Positions 8,330 through 17,820 of a stretch of 44,569 bases of DNA are shown piece by piece. The position numbers and the translations under genes are program-made. How positions within the stretch are numbered: position 1 is the first letter of the stretch; each line of letters opens with the position of its first letter. The DNA is taken from contig JAGOMA010000044.1 of NCBI GenBank assembly GCA_017993775.1, positions 1-44,569 of the forward strand. Direction: 5' to 3'. Source of the DNA: Chloroflexota bacterium (GTDB taxonomy: Bacteria; Chloroflexota; Anaerolineae; Promineifilales; Promineifilaceae). The notes under the pieces were generated by a model. That model was not told the DNA's origin. It made no database searches and saw nothing but the letters and a program-made list of their open reading frames with translations.

Positions 8330-10237
8330 TCACTTCGGAATCGCAGGTGTATCTCCTTCCGCGCATTGGGGAACGAGATATGGAATAACGCCGTCAATTT
8401 GCCCGTAGGTATCCCCATACGTGATGATGCGTAAAAGAATATTCGGGAAAAGGTCGGCATCTTGCGGGTTGTGGCTGCTGATAACGGCCGTGCGAGTGCC
8501 CGTATTTGCCAATGCCTGCACCAATTCGATCTGCGATGTATCTCCTGTTTGGTGCAGACGGAGGGCTGCATCATACGTTAGAACCACAATGGCATTTTTA
8601 TCGCTGACTGCAGCTAATGCATTTGCTTGTATTTGGCGCACGTCGGACGGTGTTTTAGGGTCGTAAAATAATTCTGTTACTTCCAGGCCACAATAGGTGA
8701 GTCGTTCATTTAGCAGGCTGCGATTATCTCCTACTTCCGTACCGGGGTGGGTTAAAATTGGGCTTATTAGAAGCAGGCGATTGGTCTCGCCATCGGCAAA
8801 TGATGAGGTTTCACTTGTTCCAGACACAATGTGAACGGCCGTTACGCCCAGCTCATAGGCCATCTGCCGGTGTCCTGCGTAGTCTGGCGCAGCGGGAACG
8901 ATTGTTTGATCGAGTTGAAAAGCGTATTTTAATTGCAAAATCCTTCTCACCGAATCATCGATCTGCGATTCCGAAATTTGACCATCGGCAACCGCTTGTT
9001 TGATAGCCTGAAAAAAGAGTTCAGGGTATTGGTCTGAATTAACGCTAACAAGCAAATCGTTTCCAGCCAGGATGGCAGCGACAGCGGCATTTCCGGGGCT
9101 ATAGCTGTTTGTAATCGCCTTCATGCCCAGGTCATCTGTCAGGATAACCTGGTTGAAATGCATTTCCTCGCGCAGCACCTTTGTCACAATATCCCTGGAA
9201 AGTGACGCTGGCAGGTAAGGCATGTTTTCCGAAAGGGCAGGCACGGCAAGATGTCCTGTCATGATGCCGCCTATGTTCGCGGCGATGGCTGAGCGAAAGG
9301 GCAGTAGTTCACGTGTTTCTAAAGCGGTTCGGGGCACGGTAATAATTGGTAGCTCCATGTGTGAATCTACATCCACATCACCATGACCGGGAAAATGTTT
9401 GGCAATGGCGATAATGCCTGCATTTTGTAATCCCTCGATGTATTGTTCGCCTAGCGTGGCTACGATTATGGGATCGTCGCCGAAGGATCGGAGGCCGATG
9501 ACGGGATTGTTGGGGTTTGTATTTATGTCGAGTACGGGCGCAAAATTCATATTAACGCCCAGAGCGCGCATCTCGGCGCCAACGGCCGTACCAACTTTGT
9601 ATAAATCGGCGGCCGGTGTGGCTGCCCCAAGGGCCATGTTGCTGGGGAAAAGCGTCATCCCCGCCTGGCGGCGAACGATATCTCCTCCTTCATAATTCCA
9701 GCCGATGAACAGCGGAATGCCCGATGCCCCTTTCGCGACGGCTTGTAGAGCCTGAGTCAGTTCTGTTACCTGTTCCGCAGAAGTGATGTTTTGATCTAAA
9801 AATATGATGCCGCCTACTCCAAGTTGTTCGATGCGCCAGCGTGTTGTGTCATCTAGCGTTGGGCCTGGCAGCCCAATCATAAGGAGCTGCCCAATTTTTT
9901 GGTCTAATGACATTTGGCTGAGGGCGGCTTCTATTGTGGCTGTGTCGTTGCGTGTTGGTGCAGGTGTGGGATTTGGTGTGGAGATGGCGGTAGGCGTGGG
10001 GAGGGAAACGGCCGTTGCCATGATAAGCGTCACAATGGGGGTTGGCGGCAGCTGGTTTGAAGAACTTGCGAGCGTTTGATCAGGGGTAAGCGAGACGACC
10101 ACCATAGCTGCCTCCCCCCGTTCCGTACTCCTGAATATCAATATGCTTCCCAGCAATATAGCTACCACAAACAAGAGAACAATTGTCAGCATGCCCAAAA
10201 ACTTAACGGCCGTGCCGTTATTGTGCTGCAAATTCAT
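8330..10237 (-). CDS. Glycoside hydrolase family 3, beta-N-acetylhexosaminidase (NagZ)-like, membrane-anchored
   Basis: GH3 NagZ-type enzymes remove N-acetylglucosamine from muropeptides. The 635-residue product has a short N-terminal tail, one membrane helix (LTIVLLFVVAILLGSILIF), a Thr/Pro-rich linker, then the GH3 N-terminal barrel at about 105-430 with the family signature KHFPGHGDVDVDSH and the nucleophile loop LTDDLGMKAI. A C-terminal domain resembling the GH3 second domain follows. The anchor predicts action on the outer face of the membrane, on peptidoglycan or extracellular chitooligosaccharides. The ATG overlaps the preceding kinase stop as TAATG, so the genes are translationally coupled. 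Family assignment is firm, substrate is inferred. Confidence 0.88.
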   Translation of the reverse strand: MNLQHNNGTAVKFLGMLTIVLLFVVAILLGSILIFRSTERGEAAMVVVSLTPDQTLASSSNQLPPTPIVTLIMATAVSLPTPTAISTPNPTPAPTRNDTATIEAALSQMSLDQKIGQLLMIGLPGPTLDDTTRWRIEQLGVGGIIFLDQNITSAEQVTELTQALQAVAKGASGIPLFIGWNYEGGDIVRRQAGMTLFPSNMALGAATPAADLYKVGTAVGAEMRALGVNMNFAPVLDINTNPNNPVIGLRSFGDDPIIVATLGEQYIEGLQNAGIIAIAKHFPGHGDVDVDSHMELPIITVPRTALETRELLPFRSAIAANIGGIMTGHLAVPALSENMPYLPASLSRDIVTKVLREEMHFNQVILTDDLGMKAITNSYSPGNAAVAAILAGNDLLVSVNSDQYPELFFQAIKQAVADGQISESQIDDSVRRILQLKYAFQLDQTIVPAAPDYAGHRQMAYELGVTAVHIVSGTSETSSFADGETNRLLLISPILTHPGTEVGDNRSLLNERLTYCGLEVTELFYDPKTPSDVRQIQANALAAVSDKNAIVVLTYDAALRLHQTGDTSQIELVQALANTGTRTAVISSHNPQDADLFPNILLRIITYGDTYGQIDGVIPYLVPQCAEGDTPAIPK

Positions 10238-12384
10238 TACGGCCCCCAACTTGGCTGACGTTCATCACTGCTTCCCCAACTTCCCGTCAGATTAATCTCA
10301 TAATTGGTTGCGACGTGAAAAAGATAAATATCCCAGTCCCCATCTTTATCTGACGCATAAGCCACCCATTCCCCATCCGGCGACCAGGATGGTGTGACAG
10401 CATGGGGATAAAGTGCCTCCTGGCCTGGGGAGGGTGTAGGGTGTAAATCTGGTTTCAGTACAACTTGTGCCGGGTTTTGTACAGAAGTGAGGCATAAGTC
10501 CCAAACTTTGTAACCGTTACTCACGTCTACACATGCATAGGCAATTCGGTTACCATCTGGCGACAAATCTGGAAAAAGACTGCTTCTTGAAAACCCCCAT
10601 GTAATGGCGCGTTCAGGATCGATATTTTCTTTGTCTACATAGTACAGCAGGTAATTGCCCGGGGAAGCTCCTTTTGTAGACATAAATACGACGTGCCGAT
10701 CGTCATTAGCCCAAGAGATGTGCCCCCCATGCGGAAATCCATCCGAACCAAAATCAGAAGAAGCACCTGATAAACGACCTGATTGCGTATCAAATGGCGC
10801 CCATCTTACGACAAAATCGTTGGCATTGTCTTGCTGGCTGAAAGCCACGAAATCGCCATTGAGTGAACAGCTTGGTACTCCCGGCATCGTATTTTCTCCA
10901 GCGGAAGCGACAAACGTTTGGCCAAAACTTATCACATCTGTGCGGATGCTTCTGAGCTCCTGATGGGCTCGTATTTCGCTGGGTACACGCCCGCGTTCGA
11001 AGACAATCGTATTTTGGCCACACCAGCTTGGCCACCAATCATCAAATTCGTTCGTGTCATTGCCGGTTAACTTGATGGACGGGCTGGAAGAAGTTAGATC
11101 AACCAGATAAATAGAATCTACGCCATCTCGGTTAGAAACAAGAGCTAATCTGCCTAGCGGGGCAAGTTTTGTGGCAGTCGCTGTTGGTGGGATGGGCGTC
11201 ATGGTGGGTGAAGGCCAGGGTGTCGTTGTTTGTGGATTGTTCGTAGGCGTGCTGTCTGGCAGTATTGCAGCCGAATTTCCGGGAGTTGTTTTTTCAAGCA
11301 AGCCAGTCTGTTGGTTGATGATTGGGGTTCCAAAATCCCCCAAATTGGCGATGAAATATAGTTGATAGAGTGCCCAAAAGATAAATACCAGCAAAAATGA
11401 AGTGAGTGCAACGAATAAAGTGATTGTTTTTTTGTTGAAGAACCCCTGTGAATCGGTGTCGGGAACGGAGACGGCCGTTTCCACACTCACGGCCGTTGCT
11501 GGTTGCGCCCTCTGCAAAGCGGGTTCCGGTTGCTTTGTTTCAACGGAAAGAGCCGCTCTTTCTGTACCGCCTGCAATAATTTGCTGATAAAAAACACCTA
11601 CCAGAGCAGTGGCCGAAGGAAAACGGTCGGCGGGATTCTTAGCCAGAGCTGTTTGGAAAATTTCATTTAAGCCGGGTGGCAGCTCTGGATCAAATGTGAG
11701 GATGTCGGGAACAGGATCGCGGGCATGTTTGATCATAATTTGTGTGGTCGTTGCGCCCTGAAAGGGCGGTTGCCCGGCTAGCATTTCATACAAAATGCAC
11801 CCCAAGGCATATATATCCGCCCGGTGATCAACTTTTATGTTTCCTTTTACTTGTTCTGGACTCATATAGGCTGGCGCGCCCAGCACCGTAGTTTGTTGCA
11901 GACTCATCGTCTCTTGGGCCAGCCGCGCCATCCCAAAGTCCGCCAGGTAGGGTTGGTTGTCATTATCGAATAAGATATTTTGTGGTTTTAGGTCTCTATG
12001 GATAACCTGATGGCTGTGGGCAAGGTCCAATGCTAGGGCAACTCTTTGTAAAATTCGGTAACTTTCTTCAAGTGAAAGAGGGCCTTGTTGTAAGACATCC
12101 TTTAAAGAACCGCCTGGCATGAAACGCATCACTAGGTAAGCCCAATGATCGTCAATACCAAAATCGTATATTGGTACAATCGCGTCGTGTTCCAAACTGG
12201 TTAGAATGTGGGCTTCGTTGGTAAATCGCGTTTTAAAAGTAGGATTGTGAGTAAAACGGGGATCGTAAGTTTTTACAGCAACTTGTCGGTCTACGTTGCT
12301 GTCATAGGCCAGATAAACAGTGGCTGTGCTGCCCTTGCCAAGTTGGCGAATGATTTGGTATGGACCAATAAAATGTGCTCCCAT
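10237..12384 (-). CDS. Membrane Ser/Thr protein kinase with TolB/WD40-like propeller ectodomain
   Basis: The kinase domain covers about residues 1-265: RQLGKGSTATVYLA glycine loop, VAVKTYD, HRDLKPQNILFD, ADFGMARL and GAPAYMSPEQ are all present. One membrane helix lies at about 325-350 (LFVALTSFLLVFIFWALYQL). After a Thr/Pro-rich spacer, the outer part contains PD40/TolB-type blades such as LALVSNRDGVDSIYLVD and WVAYASDKDGDWDIYLF. An ATG at 12384 was chosen over a GTG 45 bases upstream because AGGA lies seven bases before it and kinase similarity begins at once. It is the first gene of the operon, behind a candidate promoter, and is coupled to the GH3 gene. The two kinases share the kinase half but not the outer half. 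Confidence 0.9.
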   Translation of the reverse strand: MGAHFIGPYQIIRQLGKGSTATVYLAYDSNVDRQVAVKTYDPRFTHNPTFKTRFTNEAHILTSLEHDAIVPIYDFGIDDHWAYLVMRFMPGGSLKDVLQQGPLSLEESYRILQRVALALDLAHSHQVIHRDLKPQNILFDNDNQPYLADFGMARLAQETMSLQQTTVLGAPAYMSPEQVKGNIKVDHRADIYALGCILYEMLAGQPPFQGATTTQIMIKHARDPVPDILTFDPELPPGLNEIFQTALAKNPADRFPSATALVGVFYQQIIAGGTERAALSVETKQPEPALQRAQPATAVSVETAVSVPDTDSQGFFNKKTITLFVALTSFLLVFIFWALYQLYFIANLGDFGTPIINQQTGLLEKTTPGNSAAILPDSTPTNNPQTTTPWPSPTMTPIPPTATATKLAPLGRLALVSNRDGVDSIYLVDLTSSSPSIKLTGNDTNEFDDWWPSWCGQNTIVFERGRVPSEIRAHQELRSIRTDVISFGQTFVASAGENTMPGVPSCSLNGDFVAFSQQDNANDFVVRWAPFDTQSGRLSGASSDFGSDGFPHGGHISWANDDRHVVFMSTKGASPGNYLLYYVDKENIDPERAITWGFSRSSLFPDLSPDGNRIAYACVDVSNGYKVWDLCLTSVQNPAQVVLKPDLHPTPSPGQEALYPHAVTPSWSPDGEWVAYASDKDGDWDIYLFHVATNYEINLTGSWGSSDERQPSWGP

Positions 12385-12563
12385 GGTTAAGTCCTGGCTT
12401 GGAGATATGTTTTTATGAACGAATGGCACGCACCCGATTCCCCCAGGGTTTATTCGGCCTCTGGCAAATGACGCTTATTTGGCAAAAGCCGTTGAATTTG
12501 CACCAGAGGAATTACATGCCCTAAAATATTCGTTTTTGAACGTCGGTTGGGTTAATTGAAATT

Positions 12564-12593
12564 ATTGTAAGACACTTGCTTAGGTTAGGTCAA
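12564..12593 (-). promoter_or_regulatory. Candidate sigma70-type promoter for the kinase-GH3-kinase operon
   Basis: Read on the - strand: TTGACC (12593-12588), an 18-base spacer, then TACAAT (12569-12564). This leaves a leader of about 170 bases before the first kinase gene. The remainder of the 12430-12725 gap shows no other feature apart from the hairpin at 12653-12681. Confidence 0.45.
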
Positions 12594-12652
12594 GCGAGGT
12601 TTGGTGAAAAGATGACGCCACGGCCGTAAACCGCCAAAATCAAAACGAGGAA

Positions 12653-12681
12653 CTGGTATGATTTATTGGTTTGCATACCAG
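12653..12681 (-). terminator. Hairpin after the GH13 gene
   Basis: CTGGTATG pairs with CATACCAG across a 13-base loop, about 45 bases past the GH13 stop. It is followed on the - strand by a weak T-rich run. Probably a modest terminator. Confidence 0.45.
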
Positions 12682-12725
12682 CTCCCCGCCTCAGGTTTTT
12701 AATGCTTTTGTGGGTTCATCGTGGT

Positions 12726-14336
12726 TTACACTCTCAGGACCAACCCTTCATTTGGCCCGACAGACAAATCGGACAGAGCCACCAGACCACTGCGTGCCAT
12801 GTCTGTGGCGACGACGATCACGGCCGTTTCCCCCACATCCCCCACGTCCAGCCGGTGAGTCCCCTGGCCAAAATTGAGTACCACCAGAAAACTGTCCGCG
12901 CCCGGGTGGGTGCGGCGATAGGCAAAAATGTCGGCAACGGCCGTCTCTATCGTGGCATAATCGCCCACCATCAAGGCCGGTTCGGCGCGGCGCAGAGTGG
13001 TTAACGAGCGGTACAAATTCAGCATGGAAGTCGTCTCGTTTTCTTGCTGGGCGACGTTGCGCGTGGGGAAATTGGCGGCTGCTGGCAGCCAGGGCTGCGC
13101 CGCAGCCGTCGTGAAACCGGCGTGGGGCGAGGCATCCCACTGCATGGGTGTGCGCTCAGGGTCCCGCCCGACGATATGGGCGATTTCTGGCTGGTTGACA
13201 GCCGGTGGGTCCTGGATAAATTCAGGTGGAATGTGGCCATCTTCCATGCCGATTTCTTCACCATAATAGGTGGTAGGTGTGCCGCGCAGCGTAAGCAGCA
13301 GCATGTTGGCCACTCGCGCCTGAGCCAATCCAACGCGGGTGGCGATGCGATGTTGATCGTGGTTGCCCAACACCCAATTGGGCCAGCCGTTGGGCGGCAA
13401 GGCGGCTTCATAGGCTTCTACCAGTTCGCGTACGGCCGTTGCCTGCCAGTTGCGGTTGGCGATGAGGTGAAAATTGAAAGGCATGTGGCATTCGTCCTGG
13501 GAACGGCCGTAATACGCCATCAACTCGTCAAATGGTAGATAAATTTCGCCCACCATCATGCGTTCGTCATACTCATCCAACACGCCGCGCATCTGGCGGA
13601 TCAGGTCGTGGATGCCGGGCACACTTTGGGTGTAGATGTGGTTTAAACTGCCATGAGGGTCCACGCCGTCCCAACCCGGATTGGGCGGCTCGTCGCGCAG
13701 CAGTTCGTCTTTCATCATCAACCAGATAACGTCCACGCGAAAGCCATCGACGCCTTTATCCAGCCAAAAGCGCATATTATCCAGCATGGCTGGCAAAACG
13801 TCTGGGTGCCGATAGTTCAGTTCCGGCTGTTGGGTCACAAATTGGTGCAGGTAATATTGCCCGGTGGCCTCGTCGAAAGTCCAGGCGGGGCCGCCAAAAA
13901 AGCTGAGCCAATTGTTGGGCGGTCCGCCATCCGGAGCTGGATCGCGCCAGATGTACCAATCACGTTTGGGATGGGTACGGCTGCGGCGGCTTTCCTGAAA
14001 CCAGGCGTGTTCGTCGGAGGTGTGATTGGGCACCAGATCGAGGATGATCTTTAGCCCGCGTTCGTGGGCGTCGGCGAGCAGGGCGTCGAAATCGGCCATT
14101 GTGCCGAACATGGGGTGAATGTTGGTGTAATCGGCCACGTCGTAGCCGAAATCGTGCATGGGGGAGGGGTAAATGGGCGAGAGCCAGACGGCCGTTACCC
14201 CTAATTTTTGCAAGTAGTCCAGCCGCCGCCGGATACCTGCCAGGTCGCCAAGTCCATCGTTACTGCTGTCCTGGTAAGAGCGCGGATAAATTTGGTAAAT
14301 AATGCCTGTTTGCCACCACAAATAATCGCCGATCAT
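12726..14336 (-). CDS. GH13 alpha-glucosidase / oligo-1,6-glucosidase-like
   Basis: A cytoplasmic alpha-amylase-family enzyme expected to release glucose from alpha-glucosides or isomaltooligosaccharides. The 536 residues start directly with WWQTGIIYQIYPRSYQDSSN, with no signal peptide. The conserved GH13 regions follow in order: LDLVPNHTSD (region I), DGFRVDVIW with the nucleophile Asp (II), VGEIYL with the acid/base Glu (III) and VLGNHDQHR with the stabilising Asp (IV). A C-terminal beta domain ends in FLVVLNFG. Length fits the 530-560 of this subfamily. Specificity (sucrose, maltose, isomaltose, trehalose) cannot be told from sequence alone. It is transcribed alone, divergently from the CNNM pair. 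Confidence 0.9.
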   Translation of the reverse strand: MIGDYLWWQTGIIYQIYPRSYQDSSNDGLGDLAGIRRRLDYLQKLGVTAVWLSPIYPSPMHDFGYDVADYTNIHPMFGTMADFDALLADAHERGLKIILDLVPNHTSDEHAWFQESRRSRTHPKRDWYIWRDPAPDGGPPNNWLSFFGGPAWTFDEATGQYYLHQFVTQQPELNYRHPDVLPAMLDNMRFWLDKGVDGFRVDVIWLMMKDELLRDEPPNPGWDGVDPHGSLNHIYTQSVPGIHDLIRQMRGVLDEYDERMMVGEIYLPFDELMAYYGRSQDECHMPFNFHLIANRNWQATAVRELVEAYEAALPPNGWPNWVLGNHDQHRIATRVGLAQARVANMLLLTLRGTPTTYYGEEIGMEDGHIPPEFIQDPPAVNQPEIAHIVGRDPERTPMQWDASPHAGFTTAAAQPWLPAAANFPTRNVAQQENETTSMLNLYRSLTTLRRAEPALMVGDYATIETAVADIFAYRRTHPGADSFLVVLNFGQGTHRLDVGDVGETAVIVVATDMARSGLVALSDLSVGPNEGLVLRV

Positions 14337-14453
14337 GGGTTCTCCTTACTTTCTGGCAGGTACATGGTTGTTGTAGTTCATGAGGTTGATTTTATCATGA
14401 GGATTTGTGGGAGGGAAACGGCCGTGCTGCCCACATTTACCACTGGTAGCCGT

Positions 14454-14482
14454 TTGACCAATCTCCGGCGCTGTTTTATAAT
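14454..14482 (+). promoter_or_regulatory. Strong sigma70-type promoter for the CNNM gene pair
   Basis: TTGACC at 14454-14459, a 17-base spacer and a perfect TATAAT at 14477-14482. The predicted start near 14490 gives a leader of about 365 bases before the first DUF21-CBS gene. Confidence 0.6.
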
Positions 14483-14489
14483 CTTGAAC

Positions 14490-14853
14490 GATCCCAACTG
14501 GGTAATCTGGAAATAATCTACCTTTGAATGTTGATTGAAATTCATTTTTTTGCCAAAAAACCGCAAAAAACAATCGCTAAACGCGACCATTACATGACGG
14601 AACTTTCCGCCGCACACACAAACTATATGCAGATCGACTTGTTGGGGCTGATCAGGAGTGCCAGCCTTGACTGAACCCAACCCTGAACCGCCTGACCCTA
14701 ATTGGCAATCCCAAGACAAAGACACGCAATCTAAAAAAGATAAAGTTCTCGTCGAAGGCGTTTGCTGCCTGGGCTGGACGGGTCGTTTTTGTGTTTGTAA
14801 TGTTCTGCGCCCCTTGTCGCCCGCAGCGACTTTGTTTTCAGGCTAAAAGGAAC
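14490..14853 (+). other. Long 5' leader of the CNNM operon, possible small ORF
   Basis: The 517-base gap between the GH13 gene and the first CNNM gene holds the promoter and this leader. A 62-codon open frame (GTG at 14658, stop at 14846) ends eight bases before the CNNM start. Its composition (Pro/Asp-rich, then Cys-rich) matches no family I know. I do not see M-box or Mn-riboswitch core motifs. Function unknown. Confidence 0.3.
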
Positions 14854-16194
14854 ATGTCCACAGTTATTTTAATTATTGCTACAGTTGCCCTGATGATTTT
14901 TATCAACGGGCTGTACGTGGCCGCTGAGTTTGCCACCGTCTCTTCGCGCCGCACCCGCATTAGCCAGATGGCCGGCAGCGGCAACAAAATGGCCGCAATG
15001 CTGGAACCAATCATGGAAAATCCGGCTGCCTTAGACAACTATGTTGCCGCTTGCCAGATTGGCATTACCATTTCTTCGCTGGTTTTGGGCGCTTATGGCC
15101 AGAATGTGATTGCCGGGTATCTGGTACGGCCGTTAAGCTTCATTTCCGGCGGGACGGTCGCTGCTGAATCGCTGGCGTTTATCATTGTGCTGGGTGTCAT
15201 TACCATGCTGCAAGTGATCCTGGGCGAATTGTTCCCTAAATCGGTTGCCATCCAGTATCCCGAAAATGTTGCCCTGGCCGTCGTGGTTCCGATGCGTGTG
15301 TCACTGGTTCTGTTACGGCCGTTAATCTGGTTGTTCAATGGCAGCGGCAGCCTGGTTTTGCGCCTGATTGGCCGCCAGCCCCACGGCGGCGCGCAAATCC
15401 ACTCCCCTGAAGAGATCGAATTGTTGGTGACAGAAAGCCACGAAAGCGGACTGCTGGATGACGAAGAACGCCAAATGCTGCGCAACGCCTTTCGTCTGCG
15501 CGATTTGCACGCCCGGCAGGTGATGGTTCACCGCACCCGACTTATCGCCGCCCCAGCCGAAAGCCGCATCGAAGACCTGCTCGACCTGGCGTTAGCGCAG
15601 GGGTATTCCCGCATTCCCATCTACCACGACTCCATCGACGAGATAACCGGCTTTGTCCATGTCAAAGACCTGTTCCGTCTCTATCTGGCCGGCGAGGGCG
15701 ACATCAACTCCGTGATTCGTGAGGTGATCTATGTGCCGGAAACCATGCCGGTTGCCGATCTGTGGCAAAAGCTCAATGTCGACCGCAAATACCTGGCGAT
15801 TGTGTTTGATGAATATGGTGGCACGGCCGGTCTGATCACTTTTGAAGATTTGATCGAAGAGATTTTTGGCGAGCTGCAAGATGAATTTGATGATGAAATG
15901 GCGTTGATTGCCCGGGACCAGAACGGCCGTGTCTACCTTCGCGGCGATCTTCTGGTAGCCGACGTGAACGAATATCTGGAATTAAACCTGCCCACCGAAG
16001 CCGATACCCTCAGCGGTTTGGTATTCAGCGTACTCGGCCGTCCACCCGTGCAAGGGGAAGTGATTGTCATTGGCGAAACACAAATCCGCGTCGAAGCCAT
16101 GGCCGATTTAGGCGTTTCGGAGGTCTCGTTACAACTGCCACCGCTCGAAGATATGGGCAATTTCAGCGAATGGGAGGTGGCCGATCATGACTAA
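14854..16194 (+). CDS. CNNM/HlyC-CorC family membrane protein (DUF21-CBS-CorC_HlyC)
   Basis: Members of this family are linked to Mg2+/divalent cation export or homeostasis; the older label 'hemolysin' is historical. The 446 residues contain an N-terminal DUF21 transmembrane domain (helix VILIIATVALMIFINGLYVAAEF at once, AAC-QIGITISSLVLGAYG, LGELFPKSVA), a tandem CBS domain pair at about 200-330 (VMVHRTRLIA, GYSRIPIYHDSIDEITGFVH, VFDEYGGTAGLIT) and a C-terminal CorC_HlyC domain. The ATG at 14854 has AAAGG four bases upstream; the open frame extends 63 bases further, but family similarity begins at MSTVIL. The stop overlaps the next gene by eight bases. Confidence 0.9.
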   Translation: MSTVILIIATVALMIFINGLYVAAEFATVSSRRTRISQMAGSGNKMAAMLEPIMENPAALDNYVAACQIGITISSLVLGAYGQNVIAGYLVRPLSFISGGTVAAESLAFIIVLGVITMLQVILGELFPKSVAIQYPENVALAVVVPMRVSLVLLRPLIWLFNGSGSLVLRLIGRQPHGGAQIHSPEEIELLVTESHESGLLDDEERQMLRNAFRLRDLHARQVMVHRTRLIAAPAESRIEDLLDLALAQGYSRIPIYHDSIDEITGFVHVKDLFRLYLAGEGDINSVIREVIYVPETMPVADLWQKLNVDRKYLAIVFDEYGGTAGLITFEDLIEEIFGELQDEFDDEMALIARDQNGRVYLRGDLLVADVNEYLELNLPTEADTLSGLVFSVLGRPPVQGEVIVIGETQIRVEAMADLGVSEVSLQLPPLEDMGNFSEWEVADHD

Positions 16195-17650
16195 GCTTCT
16201 GCTGCTCGGCCTGACCGTTCCTGGAATGAGCGTGGCTGTTTTGTTCGCCTCTGCGGCCGCTCAAGGCGAAACAACGCACAGCGTGAGTGCATTTTTGCTG
16301 CCATTTTTCATCATCTTGTTATTGGTGCTGCTGAACGGCTTCTTCGTGGCGGCTGAATTTAGCATTATTGGCGTGCGCCCAACGCAGTTGGAAGAGATGA
16401 CGGGTACGCAAAACGGCCGTGAACGCCAAATGGTTCTGGGCGTATTAGATTCTCGCGTAAAACAAGATCGCTACATCGCCACTGCCCAATTAGGCATCAC
16501 CATCGCTTCGCTGGGCCTGGCCATGTACGGCGAGCCACAAATCTCCCACCTCATCGAACCCCTGATCGGCCGCCTCTGGTTCGAACCCGGAGAAGCCCTG
16601 GTCCGTTCCATCGGTTATGTCGTTGCCCTTTCCCTGATGACTTATTTGCATGTCGTTTTAGGTGAGATGGTTCCTAAATCGATTGCCCTCCATGACGCGG
16701 CCAGCCTGGTATTGTGGCTTGCCCGCCCGATGCAATTTGCCCAGGCCCTTCTGATCATTCCGGTGCGCCTGCTCAATAGTGTCGGGAATTGGCTGCTGCG
16801 CGTGTTTAAGGTTCCGCCGGCTGAAGGCCATGCCCGCGTCTTGTCGCCAGAAGAAATCGAGCTGCTGGTTACAGAAAGCGCCGAAGGCGGCCTGCTAAAC
16901 GAAGATGAAGAGGAAATGATCCGTAACATTTTCGATTTTAGCGACCGTCTGGCGGGGCAGGTGATGACCCCGCGCACCCGTGTGCAGGCCATTTCCATGG
17001 ATACGCCCCGAGAAGAGCTGCTGCAAATTATGACCGAGAGCCGCCACAGCCGCTTCCCAGTGTATGAAAACGATCTGGACCACATCGTCGGCATCTTGCA
17101 TCTGAAAGACCTCATCCGCCAGACCATGCGCCCGGACAGCCGTTTTGATATTCGCCTGATCATGCGCTCCGCGCCGGCCGTGCCCGAAGATTACCCGGTA
17201 GAGAGCTTGCTGGCGGCGTTTAAGAGCCAAAAACTGCACATGGCAATTGTGTTGGATGAATTTGGCGGCATGGCCGGCATTGTGAGCCTGGAAGACCTGG
17301 TAGAGGAAATTGTGGGCGAGGTACGCGATGAATTTGACCTGGAAAAAGAACCGTTTGTGGTCTTGTCGCCCGGGGTCATCGAGGCTGCCGGCGATTATCT
17401 GGTGGACGATATTACGGAGATGGTCTATTTAGGCGAAAAAGAAGTCTTGCCAGACGTAGAAACAATTGGCGGGTTGGTGGTGGCCAAGTTAGGCCGGCCG
17501 CCAGAAGTCAATGATGAAGTGACGTATGGCGAGCATGTAGTGTTTCGGGTGTTGGATATTGACCGTCTGGCAGTGACGCGGGTGCGGATTGAGTTCCCCG
17601 ACACGGCCGAAATAAAACACGATTCCCCCAATTCTGACCACGAGCATTAG
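16187..17650 (+). CDS. Second CNNM/HlyC-CorC family membrane protein
   Basis: A paralogue of the preceding gene (487 residues) with the same layout: DUF21 membrane domain (LNGFFVAAEFSIIGVR, AQLGITIASLGLAMYG, LGEMVPKSIAL), a CBS pair (MTPRTRVQAI, SRHSRFPVYENDLDHIVGILH, VLDEFGGMAGIVSLEDL) and the CorC_HlyC domain. It differs by an extra N-terminal hydrophobic segment ending in ASAAAQ that could be a signal peptide or an additional helix. It starts eight bases inside the upstream gene, so the two are probably translated in a fixed ratio and may form a heteromer. A strong hairpin terminator follows. Confidence 0.9.
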   Translation: MTKLLLLGLTVPGMSVAVLFASAAAQGETTHSVSAFLLPFFIILLLVLLNGFFVAAEFSIIGVRPTQLEEMTGTQNGRERQMVLGVLDSRVKQDRYIATAQLGITIASLGLAMYGEPQISHLIEPLIGRLWFEPGEALVRSIGYVVALSLMTYLHVVLGEMVPKSIALHDAASLVLWLARPMQFAQALLIIPVRLLNSVGNWLLRVFKVPPAEGHARVLSPEEIELLVTESAEGGLLNEDEEEMIRNIFDFSDRLAGQVMTPRTRVQAISMDTPREELLQIMTESRHSRFPVYENDLDHIVGILHLKDLIRQTMRPDSRFDIRLIMRSAPAVPEDYPVESLLAAFKSQKLHMAIVLDEFGGMAGIVSLEDLVEEIVGEVRDEFDLEKEPFVVLSPGVIEAAGDYLVDDITEMVYLGEKEVLPDVETIGGLVVAKLGRPPEVNDEVTYGEHVVFRVLDIDRLAVTRVRIEFPDTAEIKHDSPNSDHEH

Positions 17651-17671
17651 ACGAAAACGTTGTCGCTATTT

Positions 17672-17731
17672 AGACCCCAAGGGTTTGTTCTTGAGATGTT
17701 AGATCTTTTGGAACTCAAACCCTTGGGGTCT
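17672..17731. terminator. Strong bidirectional terminator, copy 1 of a dispersed hairpin
   Basis: GACCCCAAGGGTTTG (17673-17687) is perfectly complementary to CAAACCCTTGGGGTC (17716-17730), with a T run after it. It separates the + strand CNNM pair from the - strand M32 gene. The same arms recur at 26841-26900 and, degenerate, at 28756-28811. Confidence 0.8.
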
Positions 17732-17754
17732 TTTAGAAACACTTGAGTAGTTAA

Positions 17755-17783
17755 ATTGGTCCAATCTTGCAGATTGGACCAAT
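17755..17783. terminator. Second hairpin between CNNM pair and M32 gene
   Basis: A 13-bp perfect stem, ATTGGTCCAATCT against AGATTGGACCAAT, with a three-base loop. It lies 37 bases beyond the M32 stop, so it is likely the terminator of that gene. Confidence 0.55.
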
Positions 17784-17820
17784 CTATGTGAGCCATTTGC
17801 GCGTTTTTTATAAGGCAAGC

